The notes beneath the pieces were generated by a model. The model was not told the origin of the DNA. It was given only the letters and a program-made list of their open reading frames with translations, and did not search any database. The position numbers and the translations under genes are program-made. A stretch of DNA of 64,000 nucleotides. Source: Cribrihabitans_A pelagius (GTDB lineage Bacteria > Pseudomonadota > Alphaproteobacteria > Rhodobacterales > Rhodobacteraceae). The DNA is taken from the NCBI RefSeq assembly GCF_048820915.1, contig NZ_JBMERR010000003.1, positions 124,001-188,000 on the forward strand, read 5' to 3'. Positions 43,310 to 52,180 of the stretch are shown piece by piece; the stretch's first letter is position 1, and the number at the start of each line of letters is the position of its first letter.

Positions 43310-44617
43310 ATGGTCCGCGACATCCTCACCGGCAGCCGCATCCGTGAACGCAGGCTTATCCTCGGCCTGCGGCAGGCAGAACTGGCGCGGGAGGCGGGGA
43401 TCTCGCCGTCCTACCTCAACCTGATCGAGCACAACCGGCGCAGAATCGGCGGCAAGCTCTTGGTGCGGATCGCCGCGGTGCTGGGGGTGGAGCCCTCGAT
43501 GCTGAGCGAGGGCGCGGAAGCCGCGCTGATCGCCACCCTGCGCGAGGCGGCAGCGGACAGCGGCACGCCGGTGGCGGAGCTGGACCGAGCCGACGAGTTC
43601 GCGGGCCGCTTTCCGGGCTGGGCCGAGGTGCTGGCTGCGAGCCACCGCCGCATCGCCTCGCTGGAGCGCACGGTGGAGACGCTCTCGGACCGGCTCACTC
43701 ACGACCCGAACCTCGCGGCCTCGGTGCATGAAGTGCTGTCGACCGCGGCGGCGATCCGCTCCACCGCCTCGATCCTGGCGGAGACCGGCGAGCTGGAGCC
43801 GGAATGGCGCGACCGTTTCCACAAGAACCTCTACGAGGATTCGCGGCGCTTGGCCGAAAGCAGCCGGGAACTGGTGAATTTCCTCGACGAGGACGCCGGC
43901 AGTGCCGGGCGGCGCGGCCTGCCGCAGGAGGAGGCGGAGGCGTTCTTCCAGGACCATGGCTATCACTTCCCGGAGCTGGAGTCGGGCGGCACCACCGCGG
44001 AAGACTTGCTGCAGACCTCTCCGGCGCTGGCGAGCGAGGCCGCCCGCAGCATCGCCCGCGGCGCGCTCGCGCAGTACATGGAGGACGCGCGTGCCCTGCC
44101 GCTGGCGCCGCTGGCGGAGGCGCTGGGGGAGACCGGCATCGAGCCGGTGACGCTGGCGCGGCGGTTTGGCTGCGGCCTGCCCGCGGTGCTGCGGCGGCTC
44201 GCGGCTTTGCCGGAGGAGGTGCTGGGCAGCGAGGCGGGGCTGGTGGTCTGCGATGCCTCCGGCTCGATCCTATTCCGCAAGCCCGCCGCGGGCTTTGCGC
44301 TGCCGCGCTTTGGTGCGTCCTGCCCGCTCTGGCCGCTGTACACGGCGCTGGTGCGCCCGCATGCGCCGGTGCGGCGCAACGTGGTGCAGCAGGGGCGCAA
44401 CGCCGCGGCGTTCGATTGCATGGCGGTGGCCTGGCCGCAGGAGATGCCGGAGTTCGACGCAGATCCGCTCTACCGCGCGGTAATGCTGATCCTGCCCGGC
44501 GCCCGGGACAGCGATGACGCACAGGAGCCGCAACCGGTGGGGGCCACCTGCCGGCTTTGCCCGCGGCAGGGCTGTCCGGCCCGGCGCGAGCCGTCGATCC
44601 TGACGGAAGGGTTTTGA
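43310..44617 (+). CDS. ScfR/RamB-type XRE regulator with DUF2083 domain
   Basis: A 435-residue regulator. An XRE helix-turn-helix (about 8-62; LRQAELAREAGISPSYLNLI) is followed by a long helical middle region and a C-terminal DUF2083 domain with the conserved Cys cluster ATCRLCPRQGCPARR near the end. Relatives (RamB, ScfR) control short-chain acyl-CoA, acetate and propionate metabolism. The IrrE-type HExxH metallopeptidase motif is degenerate here (no HExxH seen). ATG 43310 follows GAAGGGAG. Downstream lie a receiver protein and an SSS-histidine kinase, which in other bacteria also govern acetate use. Confidence 0.87.
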   Translation: MVRDILTGSRIRERRLILGLRQAELAREAGISPSYLNLIEHNRRRIGGKLLVRIAAVLGVEPSMLSEGAEAALIATLREAAADSGTPVAELDRADEFAGRFPGWAEVLAASHRRIASLERTVETLSDRLTHDPNLAASVHEVLSTAAAIRSTASILAETGELEPEWRDRFHKNLYEDSRRLAESSRELVNFLDEDAGSAGRRGLPQEEAEAFFQDHGYHFPELESGGTTAEDLLQTSPALASEAARSIARGALAQYMEDARALPLAPLAEALGETGIEPVTLARRFGCGLPAVLRRLAALPEEVLGSEAGLVVCDASGSILFRKPAAGFALPRFGASCPLWPLYTALVRPHAPVRRNVVQQGRNAAAFDCMAVAWPQEMPEFDADPLYRAVMLILPGARDSDDAQEPQPVGATCRLCPRQGCPARREPSILTEGF

Positions 44618-44710
44618 CAGCCCTGCGGCGGCGGGGCTAATCTCTTTCCCATTGAATAGGGGCGCCGGGCCCGGGCATTCGGGCAGCGGCGCGGGGAGGA
44701 AAGACTGCGG

Positions 44711-45091
44711 ATGGGCAGGCATGTTGTTCTCGTCGAGGACGAACCGAATATTACCGAGGCGATCCGTTTCCTGCTGACCCGTGACGGCTGGACCGTGGAG
44801 GCGCATGCCGACGGCGCCACCGCGGTGGAGGTGATTGGCGGCGCGGCGCCGGATCTGGTGATTCTGGACCTGATGCTGCCGGGCAAGAGCGGGCTGGAAA
44901 TCGTGCGTGAACTGCGCGCGTCGCCCGGAACCGCGGCGCTGCCGGTGCTGATGCTGACCGCGCGCGGCCAGCTGCGCGACCGTGAGATGGCCGAGAAGGC
45001 GGGGGTGACCCGGTTCATGACCAAACCGTTTTCTAACACAGAGGTGCTGACGGCGGTGCGCGACCTGCACGCCCAGGCCAGCCAGGGATGA
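44711..45091 (+). CDS. Single-domain response regulator (CheY-like)
   Basis: A 126-residue receiver domain without output domain. The acidic pocket is Glu9/Asp10/Glu11, the phosphorylation site is Asp53 in LVILDLMLPG and Lys105 lies in FMTKPFS. It overlaps the next gene by ATGA (45088-45091), and the SSS-histidine kinase is two genes on, so it is the likely phosphate partner. How the signal reaches transcription is not visible. Confidence 0.92.
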   Translation: MGRHVVLVEDEPNITEAIRFLLTRDGWTVEAHADGATAVEVIGGAAPDLVILDLMLPGKSGLEIVRELRASPGTAALPVLMLTARGQLRDREMAEKAGVTRFMTKPFSNTEVLTAVRDLHAQASQG

Positions 45092-45669
45092 GCGGGCACG
45101 GCTCCGGTGCCGTCCCCCCCGGCCCGGAGAGCGGACCGGAAACTGCACCGGTGCCCGTTCCAAAGACGGTGCCGGGCAGCGGCGGCCCGGGCGGGGGGAT
45201 GAGCCGCGCGGCGCTGACCGAGCGGCAGACCTACCGGCGGCGGCGCCTGATGGATTTTGCCCGGCTGCTGCCGGTTCTGGGGGCGCTGCTGTTTGTGGTG
45301 CCCCTCCTGTGGCCCGATCGCGATCCGTACCCGGCGCCGGACGTGCCGTCCGGGATGCCGATGTCGGCGGCGATCACCTATGTCTTTGCGGTTTGGGCAG
45401 TGCTGATCCTGGCGGGCTTCGGCTTTGGCCTGGCGGTGAAGCGCTGGGCCGACCATTGGACGGGGGGCGGCCCTGACGTCGGTCCGGACGGCGGGCACGG
45501 AGTTTCGGGTGCAACGGGCGATGCGGCGGAGCCCGGGTTTGCGCCTAACGGCGCGCACCGTCCCCAGTATGAGCGCCGCGGCACCGTGGCAGCGGCCGTG
45601 GCGGCTGACTCGCTGCCTGAGGGGCCCGCAAGACCGGCGATGCCGGGACAGGCAGGGGCGGCAAGCTGA
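45088..45669 (+). CDS. Small membrane protein between receiver and kinase genes
   Basis: A 193-residue protein of unknown function. The first 45 residues are Pro/Gly-rich, two transmembrane helices follow (about 57-73 and 92-112) with a short Pro-rich loop DRDPYPAPDVPSG between, and the C-terminal 70 residues are low-complexity and probably disordered. It overlaps the receiver stop (ATGA) and its TGA overlaps the kinase ATG (TGATG at 45667-45671). The tight coupling suggests a partner of the kinase. Confidence 0.8.
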   Translation: MSGHGSGAVPPGPESGPETAPVPVPKTVPGSGGPGGGMSRAALTERQTYRRRRLMDFARLLPVLGALLFVVPLLWPDRDPYPAPDVPSGMPMSAAITYVFAVWAVLILAGFGFGLAVKRWADHWTGGGPDVGPDGGHGVSGATGDAAEPGFAPNGAHRPQYERRGTVAAAVAADSLPEGPARPAMPGQAGAAS

Positions 45670-48347
45670 TGGCCTCCCTCAACGTGCTGGTGCTGGTGTG
45701 CCTCGCTTATGTGGCCTTCCTGTTTTTCATTGCTTTCTGGGCCGACCGGCTGGCGCAGCGCGGGCGCAGCGCGGCCTGGATGCGCTCGCCGCTGATCTAT
45801 ACGCTGTCGCTGTCGATCTACTGCACCGCCTGGACTTTCTATGGCGCGGTGGGCTACGCGGCGCGCTCGGGTCTCGAGTTCGTGACCATCTACCTCGGCC
45901 CTTCGCTGGTGATGGCGGGCTGGTGGTGGGGGCTGCGCAAGCTGGTCCGGGTCGGGCGCAGCCAGCGCGTCACCTCGATCGCGGACCTTCTGTCCTCGCG
46001 CTATGGCAAGTCGAACCTGCTGGCGATCGGCGTCACCATCCTCGCGGTGATCGGCGTTACGCCCTATATCTCGCTGCAGCTGCAGTCGATCACCCTGTCA
46101 TTCGCGATCTTTGCCGAGGCCGACCCGCTGCGCAGCTATGATGACACCACCACCGTGTTCTGGGTGGCGGCGGGGCTGGCGGTGTTTGCGATCCTCTTCG
46201 GCACCCGCAACCTCAACGCCAACGAGCGCCACCACGGTGTGGTGACGGCGGTGGCGCTGGAGGCGGTGGTGAAGCTGCTGGCGCTGCTCGCGGTCGGCAT
46301 CTTCGTGGTCTGGGGCGTCGCGGGCGGCGCGGGCGAGACGCTGAGGCGCATCGATGCCTCCCCGATCGGCATATGGAGCGTCGATGGCGGCCGCTGGGCC
46401 ACCATCACCTTCCTCGCTGCGGCGGCCTTTGTCTGCCTGCCGCGGATGTTCCAGGTGATGGTGGTGGAAAACGAGGACGAGCGCCACCTGCGCATCGCCT
46501 CCTGGGCCTTTCCGCTCTACCTCCTGCTGATTTCCATGTTCGTGGTGCCGATAGCGGCGCTGGGGCTGGAGCTGCTGCCCGCGGGCGCCAACCCCGACCT
46601 TTACGTGCTGACCCTGCCCTTGCAGCAGGGGCAGGAGGGGCTGGCGGTGCTGTCCTTCCTGGGCGGATTTTCCTCGGCCACCTCGATGGTGATCGTGGCG
46701 GCGATGGCACTGTCGACGATGGTGTCGAACCACATCGTGATGCCGGTCTGGCTGCGGCTGCAGCACCGCCGCGCCACGGTCTCGGGCGATGTGCGCGACG
46801 TGGTGCTGCTGGCGCGGCGGATCTCCATCGCGGTGATCATGGCGCTGGGGTATTTCTACTATCACCTGTCGGGCGGCGCCGCGGCGCTCGCGGCGATCGG
46901 GCTGATTTCCTTTGCCGGGGTGGCGCAGATCCTGCCGGCGCTGGTGGGCGGCCTGTTCTGGCGCGGCGCCACGCGGGCGGGGGCGCTGGCCGGGCTCACC
47001 GCGGGCTTTGCAATCTGGATGTACACGATGCTGCTGCCGGGGCTGGGCGGCGGGCTGCTGCCGGACCACGTGCTGGCGGAGGGTCTGTTCGGTCTCGCCT
47101 GGCTGCGGCCGCAGGCGCTCTTCGGCATCGAGGGGCTGGACCCCACCGTGCATGCGGTGATGTGGTCGATGAGCCTCAATGCCGCCGCCTTCTGCCTGGT
47201 GTCGCTGATGAGCTTCCCGAGCCCCCTGGAGCGCTTGCAGGCGGCGCAGTTCGTGAATGTCTTCGACCATTCCGCAGGCCCGCGCGGCTGGACCGGCTCG
47301 GTCGCGCAATCGGAAGATCTGATGATCATGTCGCAGCGTATCCTGGGTGCCAGCGAGGCGCAGGCCTTCTTTGCGCGCGAGCGCGTGCGCCAGGGCGGCC
47401 GCGGCGCGCTGCCGGAGCCGACACCGGCCTTCCTGGAGCGGCTGGAGCGCGAACTGGGCGGTTCCATCGGCGCCGCCGCCGCCCACGCGATGATTGGCCA
47501 GATCGTCGGCGGCTCCTCGGTTTCGGTGCAGGATCTTCTGGCGGTGGCGGATGAGACGGCGCAGATGCTGGAATATTCCAGCCGCCTTGAGGCGCAATCG
47601 GCCGAACTGGCGCGCACCGCACGCAAGCTGAGGGAAACAAACGAGAAACTGACCCAGCTGTCGCAGCAGAAGGACGCCTTCCTCAGCCAGGTGAGCCACG
47701 AGCTGCGCACCCCGATGACCTCGATCCGGGCGTTTTCCGAGATCCTGCGCGACGGCGAGGGCCTGAGCGGCTCTGACCAGCGCCACTACGCGGGCATCAT
47801 CCACGACGAGGCACTGCGGCTGACCCGGCTCTTGAACGACCTGCTCGACCTCAGCGTGCTGGAAAACGGCCAGGTCAGCCTGAACATGAGTGCCGGCACA
47901 TTGGGCGAGGTGCTGGACCATGCGGTTTCTGCCGCGCTGGCGGGATCGGCGCGGCTGCTCACCGTGCGCCGCAGTGCCGCGGCCGACGGGATGCGCGTTT
48001 CCTCCGATCTGGACCGGCTGGCGCAGGTCTTCATCAACCTGATCGCCAATGCGCAGAAATACTGCGATGCCGAAGCCCCCGAGCTGACCATTTCCGCCGC
48101 GGTGCGGCAGGGGCGGCTGGAGGTGGATTTCACCGACAACGGCAGCGGTGTGCCGCCCGCCTATCAGCAGATGATTTTTGAGAAATTCTCCCGTGTGAGC
48201 CCGGAGCGCGCGGGCGGTGCAGGCCTGGGGCTGGCGATTTGCCGCGAGGTGATGCAGCGGCTTGGCGGCGCGATCACTTATCTGCCCGGGCGCAATGGCG
48301 GGGCGTTCCGGGTTTCCATACCCGCAGCAGGCGAAAAGGCTGCCTGA
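45669..48347 (+). CDS. Sodium:solute symporter-histidine kinase fusion
   Basis: An 892-residue sensor kinase of the CbrA/CrbS type. The N-terminal 500 residues are a sodium/solute symporter (SSS)-like domain of about 13 helices, followed by a linker and coiled coil (about 620-670), then the HisKA domain with phospho-acceptor His677 in VSHELRTP, and HATPase_c with N box NLIANAQKY, GSGVPPAY and GAGLGLAICREV. It should sense a solute or its flux; relatives affect acetate, histidine or C/N balance. It is the last gene of the tightly overlapped receiver-membrane protein-kinase operon. Confidence 0.94.
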   Translation: MASLNVLVLVCLAYVAFLFFIAFWADRLAQRGRSAAWMRSPLIYTLSLSIYCTAWTFYGAVGYAARSGLEFVTIYLGPSLVMAGWWWGLRKLVRVGRSQRVTSIADLLSSRYGKSNLLAIGVTILAVIGVTPYISLQLQSITLSFAIFAEADPLRSYDDTTTVFWVAAGLAVFAILFGTRNLNANERHHGVVTAVALEAVVKLLALLAVGIFVVWGVAGGAGETLRRIDASPIGIWSVDGGRWATITFLAAAAFVCLPRMFQVMVVENEDERHLRIASWAFPLYLLLISMFVVPIAALGLELLPAGANPDLYVLTLPLQQGQEGLAVLSFLGGFSSATSMVIVAAMALSTMVSNHIVMPVWLRLQHRRATVSGDVRDVVLLARRISIAVIMALGYFYYHLSGGAAALAAIGLISFAGVAQILPALVGGLFWRGATRAGALAGLTAGFAIWMYTMLLPGLGGGLLPDHVLAEGLFGLAWLRPQALFGIEGLDPTVHAVMWSMSLNAAAFCLVSLMSFPSPLERLQAAQFVNVFDHSAGPRGWTGSVAQSEDLMIMSQRILGASEAQAFFARERVRQGGRGALPEPTPAFLERLERELGGSIGAAAAHAMIGQIVGGSSVSVQDLLAVADETAQMLEYSSRLEAQSAELARTARKLRETNEKLTQLSQQKDAFLSQVSHELRTPMTSIRAFSEILRDGEGLSGSDQRHYAGIIHDEALRLTRLLNDLLDLSVLENGQVSLNMSAGTLGEVLDHAVSAALAGSARLLTVRRSAAADGMRVSSDLDRLAQVFINLIANAQKYCDAEAPELTISAAVRQGRLEVDFTDNGSGVPPAYQQMIFEKFSRVSPERAGGAGLGLAICREVMQRLGGAITYLPGRNGGAFRVSIPAAGEKAA

Positions 48348-48421
48348 GACTAAGGGGTTGTTAACCTCCTTCCGGCTAAAAACAGGGAAACGGGGCGCGC
48401 AAGGTGCAGGTTAAGGGACCT

Positions 48422-49774
48422 ATGTCGGAAACAGGATCAGCAGCGGCGGGCAACAGCGGTCAAAGCGTGCTCGCCCGCAAGCTTTCAGCGGCAAAGGACG
48501 GTATCGGGGCGGCCTCCAGCTCGCTGACGCTGAAGGCGCTGCGCCGCTCGGTTGCGCGCGCGGCCATCGACCTCTGCGAGCTGCCGGTAGTGGTGCTGGC
48601 GGCGCGCCAGGCCAACCGGATGCCGGAGGATCTGGCGGAACATCTGTCCGACAAGGACCTCCTGGTGGTGCTGGACGGTCCCGCCGGGCGCATTGGCGCC
48701 GCAACGATGGATGCGCCGACCGTGACGGCGCTGATTCAGAAGCAGACCATCGGCCAGGTCATGGGCAAGGCACCGGCCGAGCGCCATTACACCCCCACCG
48801 ATGCCGCGATGACGGCCGAGTTTCTGGAGAAGCTCTTTGCCAAGGCGGTGGCGATGCTTGAGGGGCAATCGGACGAGGCGATTTTCTCCGGCTACAGCTT
48901 TGGCGCTCAGGTGGAGGATGTGCGCACCCTGGTGCTCGGGCTGGAAGCCGAGGATTACCGGGTGATCGAGATGAACCTCGACCTCGCCAACGGCGCCATG
49001 CAAGGGCAGATGAAGCTGATCCTGCCGGAGCCGACCCCGGATGATCTGCAGGACGGCGCCAATGGTTCCGGCACCGGGCCCTCGCTGGGCCGCAACCTCG
49101 GCTCGATGCGGGCGGAACTGTCGGCGGTGCTGTGCAAGATGCGGGTGCCGCTCAGCACCTTTACGGGGCTGAAGACCGGCGACGTGCTGCCGCTGGACCA
49201 GGCATATCTGTATGAGACCGATCTGCTGACTATCGGCGGCCAGCCAGTGGCGCAGGGGCGGCTCGGGCAGATGAACGGCGCGCGCGCGATCCGGCTGAAC
49301 CAGACCCGCACCCGCCTGGTGGCGGAGACCGAGGACGCGGGCCAGACCTTTTCCGAAGCGGGCAGCGGCGGCGCCCTGGAGCTGGCCCCCGCGGAGGCGC
49401 CAGCGCTGGACCTCGGTATCGCGGCACAGGGGCTGCAGGATGCAGGCGACGACGGCGGCTTCCCGGCACTCGGCGGCGGCGGAGACCTGGGCGGCGATCT
49501 GGGCGGCGGCCTCGATGATCTAGCCGGAGAACTGGGTGACATAGGCAGTGGTATGGGTGGCGATCTGGGCAGCGGCCCGGAAGGCGGCCTGCCTGCGCTG
49601 CCGGGCGGCGACGGCGATGGCGGCATGGCGCCGATGGAATTTGCAGGTCTTGGCAGCGATTCGGCGCTGGCCCTCGACGGCTTCGGCGGCGGGCTGGATT
49701 CGATGGACCCGGGCGATGCTGCGGCGGAAATCTCCCAGCTTGCCGGCCTCGACGGGCCGGGAGGCGGCGGCTAA
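48422..49774 (+). CDS. FliM/FliN-family protein with Gly/Asp-rich C-terminal tail
   Basis: A 450-residue protein with a FliM-like middle domain (about 25-205; KALRRSVARAAIDLCELPVV) and a FliN/SpoA C-ring domain (about 225-300; MRVPLSTFTGLKTGDVLPLD). It lacks the N-terminal CheY-binding LSQxEID-type peptide of classical FliM. From about residue 325 the tail is low-complexity, rich in Gly, Asp and Leu (GGDLGGDLGGGLDDLAGELG). No flagellar gene is nearby. It may be an accessory switch component or belong to another rotor-like or secretion assembly. ATG 48422 is used; GTG 48404 is in frame six codons earlier. Confidence 0.8.
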   Translation: MSETGSAAAGNSGQSVLARKLSAAKDGIGAASSSLTLKALRRSVARAAIDLCELPVVVLAARQANRMPEDLAEHLSDKDLLVVLDGPAGRIGAATMDAPTVTALIQKQTIGQVMGKAPAERHYTPTDAAMTAEFLEKLFAKAVAMLEGQSDEAIFSGYSFGAQVEDVRTLVLGLEAEDYRVIEMNLDLANGAMQGQMKLILPEPTPDDLQDGANGSGTGPSLGRNLGSMRAELSAVLCKMRVPLSTFTGLKTGDVLPLDQAYLYETDLLTIGGQPVAQGRLGQMNGARAIRLNQTRTRLVAETEDAGQTFSEAGSGGALELAPAEAPALDLGIAAQGLQDAGDDGGFPALGGGGDLGGDLGGGLDDLAGELGDIGSGMGGDLGSGPEGGLPALPGGDGDGGMAPMEFAGLGSDSALALDGFGGGLDSMDPGDAAAEISQLAGLDGPGGGG

Positions 49775-50150
49775 CCGCCAAAATGGGACGGTGCAGCAAG
49801 CGCCCGGCCGGGTTTCAGGTTCCGGGCCTGGCCGCTTCAGCCGCGCACCCTGCGGCGCCAAGGCGGGCCGGGGCGCAGCGGCAGGCCGCCGGAACACGTG
49901 CGGAGGCGCCGCGTTCAGCTGACCCCGCGCCGCAGTTTCTGAAGTTCCAAACGGCCCGTTACTGCCCGGGCGGCAGGACTTCCGGGGTAGCCAGTTCCGC
50001 CGGACCGCTGTGATCTTCGCGGGGCGTTCGTCACGCAGTGCACCCCGAAAAACCACTTTCCGGCCGGTGCGGCTGATAACTGCGCAACGCTCTGAATCGC
50101 AACAGGTTCACACCCGGCTGGCACTTGCAGCCCGACCCGGCACCCGCTGG
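49775..50150. other. Non-coding stretch after the FliM-like gene
   Basis: No gene is supported here. Open frames exist on both strands but have amino-acid compositions typical of shadows (Pro/Arg/Ala-rich) and no family similarity. It leads into the partial gene copies at 50151-50735 and could hold an older, unrecognisable copy. No terminator with a T-run was found. Confidence 0.5.
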
Positions 50151-50450
50151 GTGCCGCCATCCGCTGATTTCCGGCGCGGCCGGCGGCAGACGGCGCGGAC
50201 GCGGCTTTTACTCGCAGCGGAAAGGATTTCCGAAACCGGGCGCAGGCCGCCGGGCCGGCAGCCTGCGGCGGCGGCCTTGGCCTGGACTTCGTCAGTTTCC
50301 TTCTCGCGGCTTTTCCCGGCGCCCGGACCACCGGAGACGGCGAGCCGGAGACGCAATAGGCCTGCGCAAGGCCTTCGCTCGTCTCGTAAAACGCGCGCCG
50401 CCGCGACAGAATGCGTGGTGTCACTGGCTGGCGGCTGCGCGGCATCACTC
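50151..50450 (-). pseudogene. Decayed partial copy 1 of the DUF442 gene (3' half)
   Basis: Aligns without gaps to the 3' half of the gene at 50809-51237. Read on the minus strand it gives RRRAFYETSEGLAQAYCVSG against RQRALAEASEGPVLAYCASG in the intact protein, and continues in register to the position of the intact stop, which is replaced here by a Lys codon. The active-site Arg of the CxxxxR motif is lost (CVSGSPS). The flanking sequence at 50428-50515 repeats at 50705-50792. The frame remains open beyond the copy, so a read-through peptide is conceivable. Confidence 0.75.
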
Positions 50451-50735
50451 TGACGTTTGCGCCTGAGCGGGCGGGTGCCGTCATCCGGGCATCCGGACGC
50501 GGCTGGCCGGGGAGATGGCGCGGACGCGGCTTTTGCCCGCGGCGGCGGCCTTGGCCGTCAATTCGTCAATCTCCATCTCACGCGCATTATCCCGCGCTCA
50601 GGCCACCGTTCAGCGTGTGCCGCTGGGGCGCGGCAGGCCGGCACCGGGCCTTCGCCGGCCCCGTGGAGCGCGCGCCGCCGGAATGCGATCCGCGATGCCG
50701 CGGTCTGGCGGCTGTGCGGCATCACTCTGACGTTT
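50451..50735 (-). pseudogene. Decayed partial copy 2 of the DUF442 gene (3' half)
   Basis: A second partial copy lying between copy 1 and the intact gene. It reads RRRALHGAGEGPVPACRAPA against RQRALAEASEGPVLAYCASG and lacks about 60 bases corresponding to the intact 3' end. Its downstream flank (about 50428-50515) is about 95% identical to the flank after the intact gene (50705-50792), offset 277 bases. The catalytic Cys/Arg motif is destroyed. Confidence 0.75.
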
Positions 50736-50808
50736 GCGCCTGAGCGGGCGGGTGCCGTCATCCGGGCAGCCGGGCGCGGCTGGCCGGGGAGAGTGCGCGG
50801 GTCCGGCC

Positions 50809-51237
50809 TCAACCTGCGGCGGAGAGGCTCTCCAGGGCCGGGCGCAGACCATCGAGCTGGTAGCCCGCGGCGGCGGTCTTGGCCAGGATCTCGTCAGTTT
50901 CCATCTCGCGCGCTTGACCCAGCGCCCAGACGACCGAAGACCGTGTGCCGGAGGCGCAATAGGCCAGCACCGGGCCCTCGCTGGCCTCGGCGAGCGCGCG
51001 CTGGCGGGCGACATTGTCTGGCGTCATGGTCTGGTGGGTGAGCGGCAGCACCTCGAAGTGCAGGCCCGCAGCCTCGGCCGCGGCGCGGATCGCCTCGGCC
51101 TGATGGCTGGGCGGCACCTCCTCGTCGGGGCGGTTGCAGATCACCGTCGTATAGCCTGCGGCGGCGATGGCGGGCAGGTCCTCGGCCGAAATCTGCGGCG
51201 AGACCGAATAGCGGGGGGTGAGTACGCGTGCATCCAT
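50809..51237 (-). CDS. DUF442/TIGR01244-family sulfurtransferase-phosphatase-like protein
   Basis: A 142-residue protein of the family fused to or paired with persulfide-processing metallo-hydrolases (Blh-type). The fold is that of dual-specificity phosphatases/rhodaneses; the active loop AYCASGTRSS holds Cys94 and Arg99. YTTVICNRPDEEVPPSHQ (about 29-46) is the other conserved block. It is 79 bases downstream of the persulfide-dioxygenase-like gene on the same strand, so it probably acts in hydrogen sulfide/persulfide detoxification. Two decayed copies of its 3' half follow it. Confidence 0.9.
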   Translation of the reverse strand: MDARVLTPRYSVSPQISAEDLPAIAAAGYTTVICNRPDEEVPPSHQAEAIRAAAEAAGLHFEVLPLTHQTMTPDNVARQRALAEASEGPVLAYCASGTRSSVVWALGQAREMETDEILAKTAAAGYQLDGLRPALESLSAAG

Positions 51238-51316
51238 AAAAGCGCTCCTTACGCCTTTGCCGTGCGCCGGTCCAGTGGCCGCGGCTGCGGCATGAAGGCC
51301 GAGCGGGCGGCAGGGC

Positions 51317-52180
51317 TCACAGCTTGTTTACCGGGATCTTGAGGAAGACATCGCCCTGGGCGTCCGGCTCCGGCATCCGGCCTGCGCGCATGTTGACCTG
51401 CAGCGAGGGAAGGATCAGCTTCGGCATCCCCAGCGTCGCATCGCGGGCGTCGCGCATGGCGGTAAACTCCGCCTCGCTGCGGCCCTGGCCAATATGGATG
51501 TTGCGGGCGCGTTCCTCCGCCACCGTGGTTTCCCAGGCGTATTCATCGCGCCCCGGCGCCTTGTAGTCGTGGCCGACGAAGATGCGGGTTTCATCGGGCA
51601 GCGCCAGGATCTTCTGAATCGACTGGTAGAGCAGGCCCGAAGAACCGCCAGGGAAATCGCAGCGCGCAGTGCCGAAATCGGGCATGAACAGGGTATCGCC
51701 CACAAAGGCCGCATCGCCGATCACATAGGTCATGCAAGCCGGGGTATGGCCCGGCGTATGCAGCACGTCTCCGCGCATCTGGCCGATCATGAAGGTGTCG
51801 CCCTCAACAAACAGCCGGTCGAACTGGCTGCCGTCGCGCTCGAACTCGGTGCCCTCGTTGAAGACCTTGCCGAAAGTGTCCTGCACCACGGTGATATTGG
51901 CACCGATGCCGATTTGCCCGCCGAGCCGCTCCTGCAGGTAGGGTGCGGCCGAGAGGTGGTCGGCGTGGACGTGGCTTTCCAGAATCCACTCCGTGCGCAG
52001 GCCCCCGGCTTCGATCCAATCGGCGATTCGGCTGGCGGAAGCCGTGCTGGTGCGGCCCGCGGCCTGGTCGAAATCAAGCACCGAGTCGATGATCGCGCAG
52101 GCGGAGCCCTCCGGCTCGCGCACCACGTAGGACACGGTATTAGTGGCTTCATCGAAAAAGGCTTGGACAACGGGGGTCAT
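51317..52180 (-). CDS. MBL-fold metallo-hydrolase, persulfide dioxygenase-like
   Basis: A 287-residue metallo-beta-lactamase-fold protein related to ETHE1/Blh persulfide dioxygenases, which oxidise glutathione persulfide to sulfite. The metal motif is SHVHADH (His70, His72, Asp74, His75), with HTPGHTPACMTY, FVGDTLFMPD and IFVGHDY completing the site. Start ATG 52180 gives MTPVVQAFFDEATNTVSYVV. It precedes the DUF442 gene. Whether iron or zinc is bound, and so dioxygenase or hydrolase activity, is inferred from the neighbour and family. Confidence 0.9.
   Translation of the reverse strand: MTPVVQAFFDEATNTVSYVVREPEGSACAIIDSVLDFDQAAGRTSTASASRIADWIEAGGLRTEWILESHVHADHLSAAPYLQERLGGQIGIGANITVVQDTFGKVFNEGTEFERDGSQFDRLFVEGDTFMIGQMRGDVLHTPGHTPACMTYVIGDAAFVGDTLFMPDFGTARCDFPGGSSGLLYQSIQKILALPDETRIFVGHDYKAPGRDEYAWETTVAEERARNIHIGQGRSEAEFTAMRDARDATLGMPKLILPSLQVNMRAGRMPEPDAQGDVFLKIPVNKL

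Noticed and set aside
49520..50056. 178-codon minus-strand frame across the end of the FliM-like gene
   Set aside because: It has no family similarity, overlaps the FliM-like gene on the opposite strand and continues into low-information sequence.
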